Shown here: positions 25,342 to 34,014 of the stretch, piece after piece
How the letters are laid out: each line of letters opens with the position of its first letter
How positions within the stretch are numbered: position 1 is the first letter of the stretch
NCBI RefSeq assembly: GCF_032878875.1
Contig: NZ_CP118157.1
Location: 992,001 to 1,056,000 of the forward strand
Length of the DNA stretch: 64,000 nt
Direction: 5' to 3'
From: Microbacterium sp. AB
Lineage (GTDB): Bacteria; Actinomycetota; Actinomycetes; Actinomycetales; Microbacteriaceae
Translations under genes and position numbers: made by a program
The notes under the pieces: model-generated
Told to the model about the DNA's origin: nothing
Databases searched by the model: none
Seen by the model: only the letters and a program-made list of their open reading frames with translations

Positions 25342-26304
25342 ATGCTCGTCTACCTCCTCCGCCGCCTCGGGTTCCTCCTGGTGTCGCTCGTCGTCGCCAT
25401 GTCGGTGATCTTCGTGCTGCTGCGTCTCCTGCCGGGGGACCCCGCCAACGCCCTGCTGTCCGTGGACGCCACCCCCGAGCAGATCGCCGCGGCCCGGGCC
25501 CAGGCGGGGTCGGACCAGCCGCTCGCGCAGCAGTTCCTCACCTGGGCGGGGCAGGTGGCGCGATTCGACCTCGGGGAGTCGTACATCAGCACGCTCCCGG
25601 TCGCGCCGGAGATCGCGTCGCGGCTCGTCGTCACGATCCCCCTGACGCTCCTGTCGTTCGCACTGGCGCTCGTGCTCGCGCTGCTCGCGGGGATCACGGC
25701 GGCCGTCAGGGCCGACCGGTGGTACGGCAGCCTGCTCTCCGGCTTCTCGCAGCTCGGGATCGCCGTGCCGGTGTTCTGGGTGGGCATCATCCTCGTGTGG
25801 GTCTTCGCGCTCGGGCTCGGCGTCCTTCCGTCGGGCGGCTTCCCGCGGGCGGACTGGGCCGAGCCGGCCGACGCGCTGCGCTCGCTGACCCTTCCCGTGG
25901 TCACGATCGCGCTGGTGATGAGCGCCTCCCTCGCCCGTTACGTCCGCACGGCGACGCTCGACGTGCTCGGCAGCGACTATCTGCGCACCGCGCGCGCCGG
26001 CGGATCGGGGCTCGGGGAGGCGCTCCTGCGGCACGGCCTCCGCAACGGGGCGGTGCCCGTCGTCGCCGTGCTCGGCATCGAGCTGTCGACGACCCTCCTC
26101 GGCGCCGTCGTGGTCGAGAGCGTGTTCACGCTCCCGGGCCTGGGCAGCATGCTCCTCACGGCGATCGAGCAGCACGACTTCGCGAACATCCAGGGCGTGC
26201 TCGTGGTGAGCACGCTGTTCGTGCTCCTCGTCGGGTTCCTCGCCGACGTCGTCCAGCGCATCGTCGACCCGCGGCTGCGCACGAGCGTCTCGGGCAACCG
26301 ATGA
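25342..26304 (+). CDS. ABC transporter permease (DppB/OppB type)
   Basis: 320 aa with six transmembrane helices. The N-terminus is the conserved OppB start (LLRRLGFLLVSLVVAMSVIFVLLRLLPGDPAN) and the cytoplasmic coupling loop reads YLRTARAGGSGLGEALLRHGLRNG. It forms the channel with the next permease, whose ATG overlaps its stop (ATGA 26301-26304). Confidence 0.93.
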   Translation: MLVYLLRRLGFLLVSLVVAMSVIFVLLRLLPGDPANALLSVDATPEQIAAARAQAGSDQPLAQQFLTWAGQVARFDLGESYISTLPVAPEIASRLVVTIPLTLLSFALALVLALLAGITAAVRADRWYGSLLSGFSQLGIAVPVFWVGIILVWVFALGLGVLPSGGFPRADWAEPADALRSLTLPVVTIALVMSASLARYVRTATLDVLGSDYLRTARAGGSGLGEALLRHGLRNGAVPVVAVLGIELSTTLLGAVVVESVFTLPGLGSMLLTAIEQHDFANIQGVLVVSTLFVLLVGFLADVVQRIVDPRLRTSVSGNR

Positions 26305-27164
26305 GCGCCGTCGTCGCGCAGACGATCGCGGAGACCGCTCCGGCGCGTCGCCGCGGTCGCCGGACGACTCTCGTGCTCGGCCTCGTGTTCACGGGCGCCG
26401 TCGTCGCCCTCGCTGTCGTCTCGCTCCTGTGGCTTCCCTACGATCAGTCGGACACGTCCGGCGGGCGGCTCGAAGGGCCCACGGGAGCGCATCCGCTCGG
26501 CACGGACAAGCTCGGGCGCGACCTGCTCACGCAGCTCATGATCGGCGCCCGCATCGCCCTCCTCGTCGGGCTCGGCTCCGTCGCGATCGCCGCGCTCCTC
26601 GGGGTCATCCTGGGCCTCGTCGCGGCGTTCGCGCGCCCGTGGATCGACGACACGCTGTCGGCTGCGCTGGACGTCGTCATCGCGTTCCCCGTGCTGCTCC
26701 TGGCCATGCTCGTCGTGGCCGTGCAGGGAGCGTCGCTGTGGTCGGCGATCCTCGCGATCGGGCTCGCGATGTCGGCCGTCGTCGCGCGGCTGACGCGCAT
26801 CCTCGCCCGTCGGGTGCTGCAGGAGCAGTTCGTCACGGCGGCGCGCACGAGCGGGACGCGCTGGCCGGGCATCGTCGTCTTCCACGTGCTCCCCCACATC
26901 GCCCCGACGCTGGGCGTCAACCTCGCCCTCCAGTTCGGCGCCGCCGTCCTCGCGGAGTCGAGCCTGTCGTACCTCGGACTCGGCGCGCCGCCGCCCAACG
27001 CGTCCTGGGGCCGCCTGCTGCAGGAGGCGCAGGGCACCGTGCTCACCGCCCCCGCCGGGGCGATCGCGCCGGGGATCGCCCTGGTCGTCCTCGTCCTGGG
27101 CGTCAACTTCATCGCCGACGGTCTCCGCGACGTGGGCGATCCGACGCGGAGGAGGGCACGATGA
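26301..27164 (+). CDS. ABC transporter permease (DppC/OppC type)
   Basis: 287 aa. A cytosolic Arg-rich N-terminus, one helix, then the OppC landmark HPLGTDKLGRDLLTQLMIGARIAL and five more helices, with the coupling loop FVTAARTSGTRWPGIVVFHVLPH. It is translationally coupled on both sides: ATGA overlap with the DppB-type gene upstream and ATGA overlap with the first ATPase gene downstream (27161-27164). Confidence 0.93.
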   Translation: MSAVVAQTIAETAPARRRGRRTTLVLGLVFTGAVVALAVVSLLWLPYDQSDTSGGRLEGPTGAHPLGTDKLGRDLLTQLMIGARIALLVGLGSVAIAALLGVILGLVAAFARPWIDDTLSAALDVVIAFPVLLLAMLVVAVQGASLWSAILAIGLAMSAVVARLTRILARRVLQEQFVTAARTSGTRWPGIVVFHVLPHIAPTLGVNLALQFGAAVLAESSLSYLGLGAPPPNASWGRLLQEAQGTVLTAPAGAIAPGIALVVLVLGVNFIADGLRDVGDPTRRRAR

Positions 27165-27982
27165 GCCTGCTCGAGATCTCCGGCCTCACCGTCGCGGCGT
27201 CCGGCAAGCGGCTCGTCGACGACGTCACGTTCGCCCTGTCGGCGGGGGATCGTCTCGGCGTGATCGGCGAGTCGGGGTCGGGGAAGTCGGTGACCTCTCT
27301 CGCCGTCATGGGGCTTCTCGCCGACTCGCTCACGGCATCCGGATCCGTACTCCTCGAGGGCACGCAGGTGATCGGAGCGCCCGATCGCGCCCTGCGCCCC
27401 CTCCGCGGCCGGATCGCCGGGATCGTCTTCCAGGAGCCCCGGACCGCGCTCGACCCGCTCATGCGCGTCGGACGGCAGATCGCCGAGCCGATGCGGCGTC
27501 ACCTCGGTCTGCGCGGCCAGGCGCTGAAGGACGCCGTGCGCGGATCGCTCGCGGAGGTCGCGCTCTCCGAGCCGCGGATCGCCCGGGCGTTCCCGCATGA
27601 GCTCTCGGGCGGACAACGCCAGCGCGTGGCGATCGCGGTCGCGCTCGCCGCGCGGCCGGAGCTGCTCGTCGCCGACGAGCCGACGACGGCCCTCGACGTC
27701 ACCGTGCAGGACGAGATCCTCACGCTTCTCGACCGGGTCGTCGCAGAGCGCGGGATGGGTCTGCTCTTCGTCAGCCACGATCTCGCGGTCGTCGCGCGGA
27801 TGACGGACCGGGTCGTCGTCATGCAGCGCGGGAGAGCGGTCGAGCAGGGCGCGGTGGAGCGGATCGTCTCGGCGCCGGAGCACCCGTACACCGCGTCGCT
27901 CGTCGCGAGCGCCCGTGCGCTCGACTCCGCCCTCGACGGGGTCTCCCTCGGCGGGCGGCCGAAGGAGGGGGACGGACGATGA
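27161..27982 (+). CDS. ABC transporter ATP-binding protein (DppD/OppD type)
   Basis: 273 aa ATPase: Walker A GESGSGKS, Q-loop IVFQEPRTALDPLM, signature LSGGQRQR, Walker B LLVADEPTTALD, H-loop FVSHD. The C-terminal extension that in many OppD proteins binds an iron-sulfur cluster is short here, ending soon after EHPYTASLVAS. ATGA overlaps on both ends bind it into the five-gene importer operon. Confidence 0.93.
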   Translation: MSLLEISGLTVAASGKRLVDDVTFALSAGDRLGVIGESGSGKSVTSLAVMGLLADSLTASGSVLLEGTQVIGAPDRALRPLRGRIAGIVFQEPRTALDPLMRVGRQIAEPMRRHLGLRGQALKDAVRGSLAEVALSEPRIARAFPHELSGGQRQRVAIAVALAARPELLVADEPTTALDVTVQDEILTLLDRVVAERGMGLLFVSHDLAVVARMTDRVVVMQRGRAVEQGAVERIVSAPEHPYTASLVASARALDSALDGVSLGGRPKEGDGR

Positions 27983-28734
27983 GCATCCTCGAGCTCCGCG
28001 ACGCGAGCTTCTCCTACGGCTCGCGCACGGTCGTCGACGACGTGTCCCTCGGCGTCTCGGAAGGGGAGACCGTCGGGCTCGTCGGCGAATCGGGCGCGGG
28101 GAAGTCGACGATCCTGTCGATGCTGCTGGGCCTCGCCGCTCCCCGCGCCGGCACGGTCCTCTTCGACGGCGTGCCTCTGGACGTCCGCGACAGGCATGCC
28201 ATGCGGCGCTTCCGGGCGAGCGTGCAGACGGTCTTCCAGGACCCGTACTCGTCGCTCGATCCTCGGCAGCGCGTCGACCGCATCGTGGGAGAGCCGCTGC
28301 GATCGCTGGGCGTCGCGCGGGGCGACGAGGCGCGTCGTGCGGCGGCGGACGCCCTCGCCTCCGTCGGGCTGGACGACGACGCGCTCGGGCGCTATCCGCA
28401 CGAGTTCTCGGGCGGGCAGCGCCAGCGCATCGCCATCGCGCGCGCGATCGTGTCGAAGCCGCGGGTGCTGCTCGCGGACGAGCCGGTGAGCGCGCTCGAC
28501 GTCACCACGCGGATCCAGGTGATCGCGCTGCTGGACGAACTGCGGCGGGCATCGGGGCTCGCGCTCGTGATGGTCTCGCACGATCTCAGCGCCGTCGCCG
28601 CCGTGTGCGAGCGGACGATCGTGCTGAGAGGGGGCCGCATCGTCGAGGCGGGGTCGACGCGAGACGTCCTCGACGCCCCCCGCACGGACTACGCCCGGGC
28701 TCTCGTCTCGGCCGTGCCGCGGCTGCCGCGCTGA
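27979..28734 (+). CDS. ABC transporter ATP-binding protein (DppF/OppF type)
   Basis: 251 aa, the second ATPase of the importer: Walker A GESGAGKST, Q-loop TVFQDPYSSLDPR, signature FSGGQRQR, Walker B VLLADEPVSALD, H-loop MVSHD. It dimerises with the previous ATPase to power uptake. It is the last gene of the operon and is followed at once by a strong hairpin terminator. The stretch is shorter than E. coli OppF, lacking the usual C-terminal tail. Confidence 0.93.
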   Translation: MSILELRDASFSYGSRTVVDDVSLGVSEGETVGLVGESGAGKSTILSMLLGLAAPRAGTVLFDGVPLDVRDRHAMRRFRASVQTVFQDPYSSLDPRQRVDRIVGEPLRSLGVARGDEARRAAADALASVGLDDDALGRYPHEFSGGQRQRIAIARAIVSKPRVLLADEPVSALDVTTRIQVIALLDELRRASGLALVMVSHDLSAVAAVCERTIVLRGGRIVEAGSTRDVLDAPRTDYARALVSAVPRLPR

Positions 28735-28735
28735 G

Positions 28736-28768
28736 CCGCCCCGCCGGGGCGATGCCCCGGCGGGGCGG
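28736..28768. terminator. Strong hairpin terminator between convergent operons
   Basis: Perfect 15-bp stem (28736-28750 with 28754-28768) and a 3-base loop, all G+C. It begins two bases after the stop of the last importer gene and lies 10 bp before the stop of the convergent alcohol dehydrogenase gene, so it can serve both. It has no T-run, as is common in high-GC actinobacteria. Confidence 0.85.
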
Positions 28769-28777
28769 GCCCGAGGA

Positions 28778-29818
28778 TCACGCGGAGGCGAGGTCCTTGA
28801 CGTTGATGACCGCGCGGCCGGTGATGCGGCCGCCGCGCATGTCGTCGAACACCTCGTTGATCTCGCCGAACGCGTGCTCCGTGGCGATCGTGTGGACCTT
28901 GCCGCGGGCCGCGAAGTCGAGCGCCTCCGCCAGATCGGCGCGCGTGCCGACGATCGAGCCGCGCAGCGTGATCCCCTTGAGCACCGTGTTGAAGATGTTC
29001 ACGGGGAAGTCGCCGGAGGGCAGGCCGTTGATCGCGACGGTGCCGCCGCGGCGCACCATGTCCATCGCCTGCGCGAAGGCGATGGGGCTGGGCGCGGTGA
29101 CGAGCACGCCGTGCGTGCCGCCGAGCTCGCGCTGGAGGTACTCCGCCGGGTTCTGCTCACGGGCGTTGATCGTGATCGTCGCGCCGAGCTTCCGGGCCAG
29201 CTCGAGCTTGTCGTCGCCGACATCCACGGCGGCGACGTTGAGGCCCATGGCGACGGCGTACTGCACGGCGAGGTGACCGAGTCCGCCGACGCCGGAGACG
29301 GTCACCCACTCGCCGGGCCGCGCCTCGGTGACCTTCAGCCCCTTGTAGACGGTGACGCCCGCGCACAGGATCGGCGCGATCGTGACGGGGTCCACGCCCT
29401 CCGGGATGATGCCGGCGTAACGCGCGTCGACCAGCATGTACTCGCCGAACGAGCCGTCGACGCTGTAGCCGCCGTTCTTCTGCTTCTCGCAGAGGGTCTC
29501 GCGGCCCGTGAGGCAGAAGACGCACTCGCCGCACGCGCTCCACAGCCAGGCGTTCCCGATGTGGTCGCCGACCTCGACGTTGGTGACCTGGTCGCCGATC
29601 GCGACGACCGTGCCGTGCCCTTCGTGGCCCGGGATGAACGGAGGATTCGGCTTCACCGGCCAGTCGCCCTCGATGGCGTGGAGATCGGTGTGGCAGACGC
29701 CCGTGTAGTCGACCTTGACGAGCGCCTCGTGCGGACCCGGCTCGGGGATGCGCACCTCGTCGAGCGTCAGCGGCGCGCCGAACTCGTGGACGACCGCGGC
29801 GAGCATGGTGTCGGACAT
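28778..29818 (-). CDS. adhP: Zinc-dependent alcohol dehydrogenase (AdhP type)
   Basis: 346 aa medium-chain dehydrogenase. Catalytic zinc ligands lie in GVCHTDLHA (Cys, with His downstream in GHEGHG), and the structural zinc site is the four-cysteine lobe CGECVFCLTGRETLC. The NAD-binding fold has VSGVGGLGHLAVQYA. The protein is most like bacterial AdhP, which oxidises ethanol and other short primary alcohols with NAD. Start has aaggaagaagga upstream. It is divergent from a GntR regulator, with 230 bp of A+T-richer DNA between them carrying a perfect palindrome. Confidence 0.92.
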   Translation of the reverse strand: MSDTMLAAVVHEFGAPLTLDEVRIPEPGPHEALVKVDYTGVCHTDLHAIEGDWPVKPNPPFIPGHEGHGTVVAIGDQVTNVEVGDHIGNAWLWSACGECVFCLTGRETLCEKQKNGGYSVDGSFGEYMLVDARYAGIIPEGVDPVTIAPILCAGVTVYKGLKVTEARPGEWVTVSGVGGLGHLAVQYAVAMGLNVAAVDVGDDKLELARKLGATITINAREQNPAEYLQRELGGTHGVLVTAPSPIAFAQAMDMVRRGGTVAINGLPSGDFPVNIFNTVLKGITLRGSIVGTRADLAEALDFAARGKVHTIATEHAFGEINEVFDDMRGGRITGRAVINVKDLASA

Positions 29819-29914
29819 GGAGTGGTCCTTCTTCCTTGTGGTTCGAGTGATCGGGCACGTCGTCGCCCCTCGCTCCGGATTCGGGTCAGCGGCGACGCGG
29901 CCACGGAGCGAGCG

Positions 29915-29972
29915 TACACAAATCGTATTTATTTAGCTCGGCATCGAGATAGTTTTCTCTCGACGTCGAGAT
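29915..29972. promoter_or_regulatory. Divergent promoter region with a perfect 14-bp palindrome
   Basis: tctcgacgtcgaga (29958-29971) is a perfect palindrome. Its half site tcgagat recurs at 29944-29950, 22 bp upstream. Next to it is an A+T-rich stretch (cacaaatcgtatttatttag, about 29918-29937), unusual for this genome and probably holding the promoters of adhP and the GntR gene. The dyad is a good candidate GntR operator; direct proof is lacking. Confidence 0.5.
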
Positions 29973-30048
29973 GATTCGACGACCTGCCCGCCCGCGGTGA
30001 CATCTCCTCCCCACCCCTCGCATGCGCGATGCCTGCGAGGATGTCGTC

Positions 30049-30720
30049 ATGCCCCGTCCCGCTCGCGTCGACCCCTCGGACAGCAAGACCGAGCGGGTCT
30101 ACGAGCACATCGTCGCGAGGCACGCGCGCGGCGACTACCCGGCGGGTCGTCGCCTCGTCATCTCGCGGATCGCGGAGGAGGTCGGCGTGAGCCCCGTGCC
30201 CGTCCGCGAGGCGCTTCGACGGCTCGAGGCGGACCGGATCGTGGAGTACACGCACCAGAACGGCTTCCGCATCCGCCGCCTCGACGCCGACGACCTGATC
30301 CACGCGCTGGAGGCGCACGGCGTCGTCGAGGCCGCGGCCGTCGCACTCGCCGCGCCGCGGCTTCGGCCGGCCGACATCGCCCGGCTGCGGAGGCTCAACG
30401 CGAGAGTCGCCGCCGCGGAGAGCCACGACGCGTTCGCCGCGGAGAGCATCGCGTTCCACCGGGCACTGGTGGCGGCGTGTCCCAACGCCCACCTGCTCGA
30501 CATGATGGAGCAGGACGGGACGGCGCTGCGCGCCGCCGTCGTGGTCACGACACCCGCACGTGCGGAGCGGGTCGTCGCGGAGCACGACGCCCTGCTGGAC
30601 CTCATCGAGGCGGGGGCGAGCGCCGCGGAGGTCGAGGCGCTCGCGCGCGCGCACCGGCTGCGCACGGTCGACGCGTATCGGGAGAGCGCGACGTCCCGAC
30701 GCGGGTCCGTCATCCCTTGA
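30049..30720 (+). CDS. GntR family transcriptional regulator (FadR/FCD type)
   Basis: 223 aa. The winged helix-turn-helix (about 10-75) contains the GntR core VSRIAEEVGVSPVPVREALRRLEADRIVE-type sequence, followed by an all-helical FCD ligand domain with AESIAFHRALVAACPN supplying the metal/ligand His. FCD regulators usually sense carboxylic acids and repress neighbouring catabolic genes. It is divergent from adhP, and its 3' end overlaps the end of the convergent sugar-permease gene by 11 bp. Start at 30049 is supported by gcgagg eight bases upstream; an in-frame ATG at 30022 is less likely. Confidence 0.88.
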   Translation: MPRPARVDPSDSKTERVYEHIVARHARGDYPAGRRLVISRIAEEVGVSPVPVREALRRLEADRIVEYTHQNGFRIRRLDADDLIHALEAHGVVEAAAVALAAPRLRPADIARLRRLNARVAAAESHDAFAAESIAFHRALVAACPNAHLLDMMEQDGTALRAAVVVTTPARAERVVAEHDALLDLIEAGASAAEVEALARAHRLRTVDAYRESATSRRGSVIP

Positions 30721-31570
30721 CGGCGCCGCCGAGGATGCCCCTGATGAAGGAGCGCTGGAGCGCGAGCGCGACCACGACGGGGACCGCCATCGCGAGCACG
30801 GCTCCCGCCGTCACGATGCCGAGGCCGCCGCCGGTCGACTGCACGAGCCCGGCGACCTGCACGGTCGCCGGCGCGACCGAGGCGCTCCCGCCCAGGAACA
30901 GCAGGGGGATGAGCAGGTCGTTCCACGACCACATGAACTGCATGATCGCCAGTGCGGCGAGAACGGGCACGGAGGTGGGGATCACCATCTGGAAGAACGT
31001 GCGGACCGTGCCCGCCCCGTCGAGGGAGGCCGCCTCGATGATCTCCTCCGGGAAGGCGCGGAAGAAGCCGTAGAGCAGGTAGATCCCGAACGGCACGACG
31101 AAGCCCACCTGGTAGATCCAGACGCCCGGTATCTGGCCGATCAGTCCGAGCTCGCGGAACACGCGCAGCAGCGGGACGAGCGTGAGCTGCGGAGGCACGA
31201 CGATCAGCGCGACCGCGAAGAGCAGGAGCGTCACGCGGCCGCGAAAGCGCATCCGCGCGAGCGCATAGGCCCCGATCGCGCTGACCAGGACGGTGATGAC
31301 CGTGGTCGGCACGGTGATGAGCAGGCTGTTGACGAGGCTCCGGCCCAGGCCGCCGACGTCGATCGCGTCGGCGTAGTTGCGCAGGGTGAACAGCGGATCG
31401 ACGAAGGCCGTCCACCACCCGGTCACCGCCGAGTCGTTCCCCGTGCGGAAGGAGTACACCAGGAGGCCGGCGATCGGGACGACCCACATGATCGCGACCG
31501 CGACGAGGACGACGTGGACCAGCGCTCGCCGCGGCGAGAACGCCCGGCGTCGACGGGAGGTGGTGAGCAT
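30710..31570 (-). CDS. Carbohydrate ABC transporter permease (MalG type), second importer
   Basis: 286 aa with six helices. The EAA loop is EIIEAASLDGAGTVRTFFQMVIPTSVP and the C-terminus ends in the common GAVKG. It forms the channel with the MalF-type protein, whose stop lies 2 bp upstream of this start. Last gene of a three-gene importer that lacks an ATPase. Its 3' end overlaps the convergent GntR gene by 11 bp. Confidence 0.92.
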   Translation of the reverse strand: MLTTSRRRRAFSPRRALVHVVLVAVAIMWVVPIAGLLVYSFRTGNDSAVTGWWTAFVDPLFTLRNYADAIDVGGLGRSLVNSLLITVPTTVITVLVSAIGAYALARMRFRGRVTLLLFAVALIVVPPQLTLVPLLRVFRELGLIGQIPGVWIYQVGFVVPFGIYLLYGFFRAFPEEIIEAASLDGAGTVRTFFQMVIPTSVPVLAALAIMQFMWSWNDLLIPLLFLGGSASVAPATVQVAGLVQSTGGGLGIVTAGAVLAMAVPVVVALALQRSFIRGILGGAVKG

Positions 31571-31572
31571 GA

Positions 31573-32535
31573 CTAGCGCTCCGCTCGGAACTGTCGGACG
31601 TTCGCGACGATGACGGGGACGGCCGCGAGGAGGAGGACGATCGCGATCGCCGCCGCATGACCGTACTCGCGTGCCCGGAAGAGCTCGGAGTACATCCGGT
31701 TGGCGATGACGTCGGTGTTGAACGCGCCGTTCGTCATCGTGTAGACGATGTCGAACACCTTCAGCGAGAAGATCACCTGGGTGGTGTACACGACGCTGAC
31801 GGTCGGGGCGATCTGTGGAAGGGTGACGTGCCAGAACGCCCCGAACGGCCCGGTCCCGTCGAGCTGCGCGGCCTCGAGCGTCGAGGAGTCGACGTTCTTG
31901 ATGGCCGACGAGAGCATGACCATCGCGAGCCCCGTCGACATCCAGATGCCGACCGCGATCAGGGAGAACGTGGCGATCGTCGGATCGGACAGGAAGGCGA
32001 CGGTGTCGGCGCCGAGCAGATCGAGGACGGCGTTCAGCGTTCCCAGCTGGTCCGCTCCGCTCGGCTGGTAGGCGTACATCAGACGCCAGATGACGGCGGC
32101 CGCGGCGAACGAGATCGCCATCGGCAGCAGCATGACCGTCCGGATGAGCCATTCGTACCGGACCCCGTCGGCGAGCGCCGCGAGGGCCAGCCCGAGCAGG
32201 AGCGTCGTCGCCGGCAGGAGGACGAGCCAGGCGAGGTTGTTCAGCAGCACCGGAAGGACGCCCTCGCTGAACACCCACGCGTAGTTCTGCAGGCCGACGA
32301 ACCCGGTGCCGTCCGGACCCTGGAAGGACATCGCGAAGGTCTGGATCAGCGGATACAGGAGGATGCCCCCGGCGAGGACGACCGGCAGGGCCAGCCACAG
32401 CCAGGCCCGCACGCTCTCCTGACGACGATGCGGCACCGCCGTCACGATGCGCTCGGCGATCACGAGCCAGAGGACCACCGCCGCGGGCACCGCGACGACG
32501 CCCGTCACCGCGGTCACGATGTCGGAGCTGCCCAT
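31573..32535 (-). CDS. Carbohydrate ABC transporter permease (MalF type), second importer
   Basis: 320 aa. An extra N-terminal hydrophobic segment (VVAVPAAVVLWLVIAERIV) precedes the usual six helices, so it has seven predicted spans; the EAA loop is TLEAAQLDGTGPFGAFWHVTLPQI. Good ribosome-binding site (gagggagg). It is 90 bp downstream of the binding-protein gene, a gap that contains a strong hairpin. The importer belongs to the CUT1 type that handles oligosaccharides, polyols or glycerol phosphates. Confidence 0.92.
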   Translation of the reverse strand: MGSSDIVTAVTGVVAVPAAVVLWLVIAERIVTAVPHRRQESVRAWLWLALPVVLAGGILLYPLIQTFAMSFQGPDGTGFVGLQNYAWVFSEGVLPVLLNNLAWLVLLPATTLLLGLALAALADGVRYEWLIRTVMLLPMAISFAAAAVIWRLMYAYQPSGADQLGTLNAVLDLLGADTVAFLSDPTIATFSLIAVGIWMSTGLAMVMLSSAIKNVDSSTLEAAQLDGTGPFGAFWHVTLPQIAPTVSVVYTTQVIFSLKVFDIVYTMTNGAFNTDVIANRMYSELFRAREYGHAAAIAIVLLLAAVPVIVANVRQFRAER

Positions 32536-32577
32536 CTTCCCTCCCTCACGGTCGTGTCCTGGTCCGGTCGCGGCGCA

Positions 32578-32605
32578 TGCGGGGGCGGTCGAGGCCGCCC
32601 CCGCA
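32578..32605 (-). terminator. Intra-operon hairpin between binding protein and permease genes, second importer
   Basis: Perfect 11-bp stem tgcgggggcgg (32578-32588) / ccgcccccgca (32595-32605) with a 6-base loop, placed between the binding-protein stop and the MalF-type start. It is the counterpart of the hairpin at 12989-13015 and probably raises the ratio of binding protein to permease. Confidence 0.65.
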
Positions 32606-32625
32606 CGCGGGGAGCAGGACGATGC

Positions 32626-34014
32626 TCAGCTCCCGGCGACGAGCTCGTCGAGCGTCGCGAGATTGTCGTCGAGCGTCGACGGGTCCTGCACGAACTCGGC
32701 CGTGGTGCGATAGATCGCGGCCGTGACGTCCGACTGGCTCACCACGGTGGGGAAGGGCACGAGGTCCTCGGAGGAGAGGATCTCGGTCGCCACCTTCGCG
32801 AGGATCTCGTTCGGGTACGACGCGGCGTCCGTCCCCGTGTTCGGAGACGTCCAGTTGCCGGTCGCCGCGATGAGGTTCGCGTGCTCGGACGACGCCAGGT
32901 AGGTCATCAGGGCGGCGACCTCCGGGCGGTCCGAGAACGCGGACAGGATCGTGCCCGCGTACCCCTGGGCGTCGGCGTAGGCCGGGTCGATCGTGGGCAT
33001 CAGGAGGAAGTCGAGGTCGTCGACCGGCTCCAGCGACTCGTCCGAGGCGAGGACGATCGCGGCGGTGAACGTGCCCCAGTGCATGAGCTCGCACTGCGCG
33101 GGGTCCGTGTACATGCCGGCGCCCGCCGCTCCGGGGTCCGTGCTCAACGCGCCGTCGGGGCCGCCGCTCACGGTGCTCGCGTCGGCGACGACGGCGGAGA
33201 AGCGGTCGAACGCCGTGCGCACCTCGGGGGAGTCCCACGCGGCGTCGCCGGTGCCGAGCGCCTCGACGAAGTCCGGTCCTGCGTCCTTCAGCAGCAGGTC
33301 GAGGACGAAGTACGCGCCCGGCCATCCGGTGTTCGCGCCGGCGCTGAGCCCCATGCACCACGGCGCGGTCCCGGAGCCCGACAGCTCGTCCGCGTAGGCG
33401 GAGACCTCGTCCCACGTGACGTCCGTCCCGGTCGGGCCCTCGTAGCTGCCGGGGTCGTACCAGACCATGTAGTTGTCGACCATGCTCCACAGGCCGTAGT
33501 TGCCGCCGTCGACGGAGGTCGACGAGAGGAACCCGTCGCCGTACCCGGAGGCGAGTGCCTCCTCGCCGATCAGCTCGTTGAGATCCACGAGGTCGCCGCT
33601 CTCGGCGTAGCTGTGGACGATCCCGAGGCTGCTCGCGGCGGCGACGTCGATCGGGTTCCCCGAGTCCACGCCCGACTGGATGACGCTCTGGTAGTCCTCC
33701 GTGCCCGTGAACTCGACGGTGACTCCCGTCGCCTCCTCGAAGGGCTCGAGGGTGGCGAGGAAGCGCTCGCGCTCGCTGCCTCCCCAGGTGCCGATCATCG
33801 TGACGGTCGTCCCGTCGAGCTCGGCGCCGTCGGCGATCTCGGTCGCGCGGGCGGTGGCCGCCTCGACCAGCTCCGCGGGGAAGATGCCCGATGAGACCGA
33901 GTCGGCCTCGCCTTCGGGCGGGGCGGTGTCGGCGCAGCCGGCGAGGACGAGCGCCAGCGCGCTCGTCGCGGCGAGCGCCGGCCACACGGTCCGGCGTGCT
34001 GTGGTGCTGTGCAT
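32626..34014 (-). CDS. Sugar ABC transporter substrate-binding lipoprotein, second importer
   Basis: 462 aa. Lipoprotein signal peptide with lipobox LVLAGC (Cys about residue 27), then a type 1 solute-binding fold starting TVTMIGTWGGSERERFLATLEPFEEATGV. An ABC importer operon (this gene plus two permeases, no ATPase) follows. Strong ribosome-binding site (aaggag). Ligand unknown; the adjacent LysR-controlled oxidoreductase operon hints at a glycoside or sugar alcohol that is then oxidised. The length is slightly above average for the family because of an acidic N-terminal stretch. Confidence 0.92.
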   Translation of the reverse strand: MHSTTARRTVWPALAATSALALVLAGCADTAPPEGEADSVSSGIFPAELVEAATARATEIADGAELDGTTVTMIGTWGGSERERFLATLEPFEEATGVTVEFTGTEDYQSVIQSGVDSGNPIDVAAASSLGIVHSYAESGDLVDLNELIGEEALASGYGDGFLSSTSVDGGNYGLWSMVDNYMVWYDPGSYEGPTGTDVTWDEVSAYADELSGSGTAPWCMGLSAGANTGWPGAYFVLDLLLKDAGPDFVEALGTGDAAWDSPEVRTAFDRFSAVVADASTVSGGPDGALSTDPGAAGAGMYTDPAQCELMHWGTFTAAIVLASDESLEPVDDLDFLLMPTIDPAYADAQGYAGTILSAFSDRPEVAALMTYLASSEHANLIAATGNWTSPNTGTDAASYPNEILAKVATEILSSEDLVPFPTVVSQSDVTAAIYRTTAEFVQDPSTLDDNLATLDELVAGS

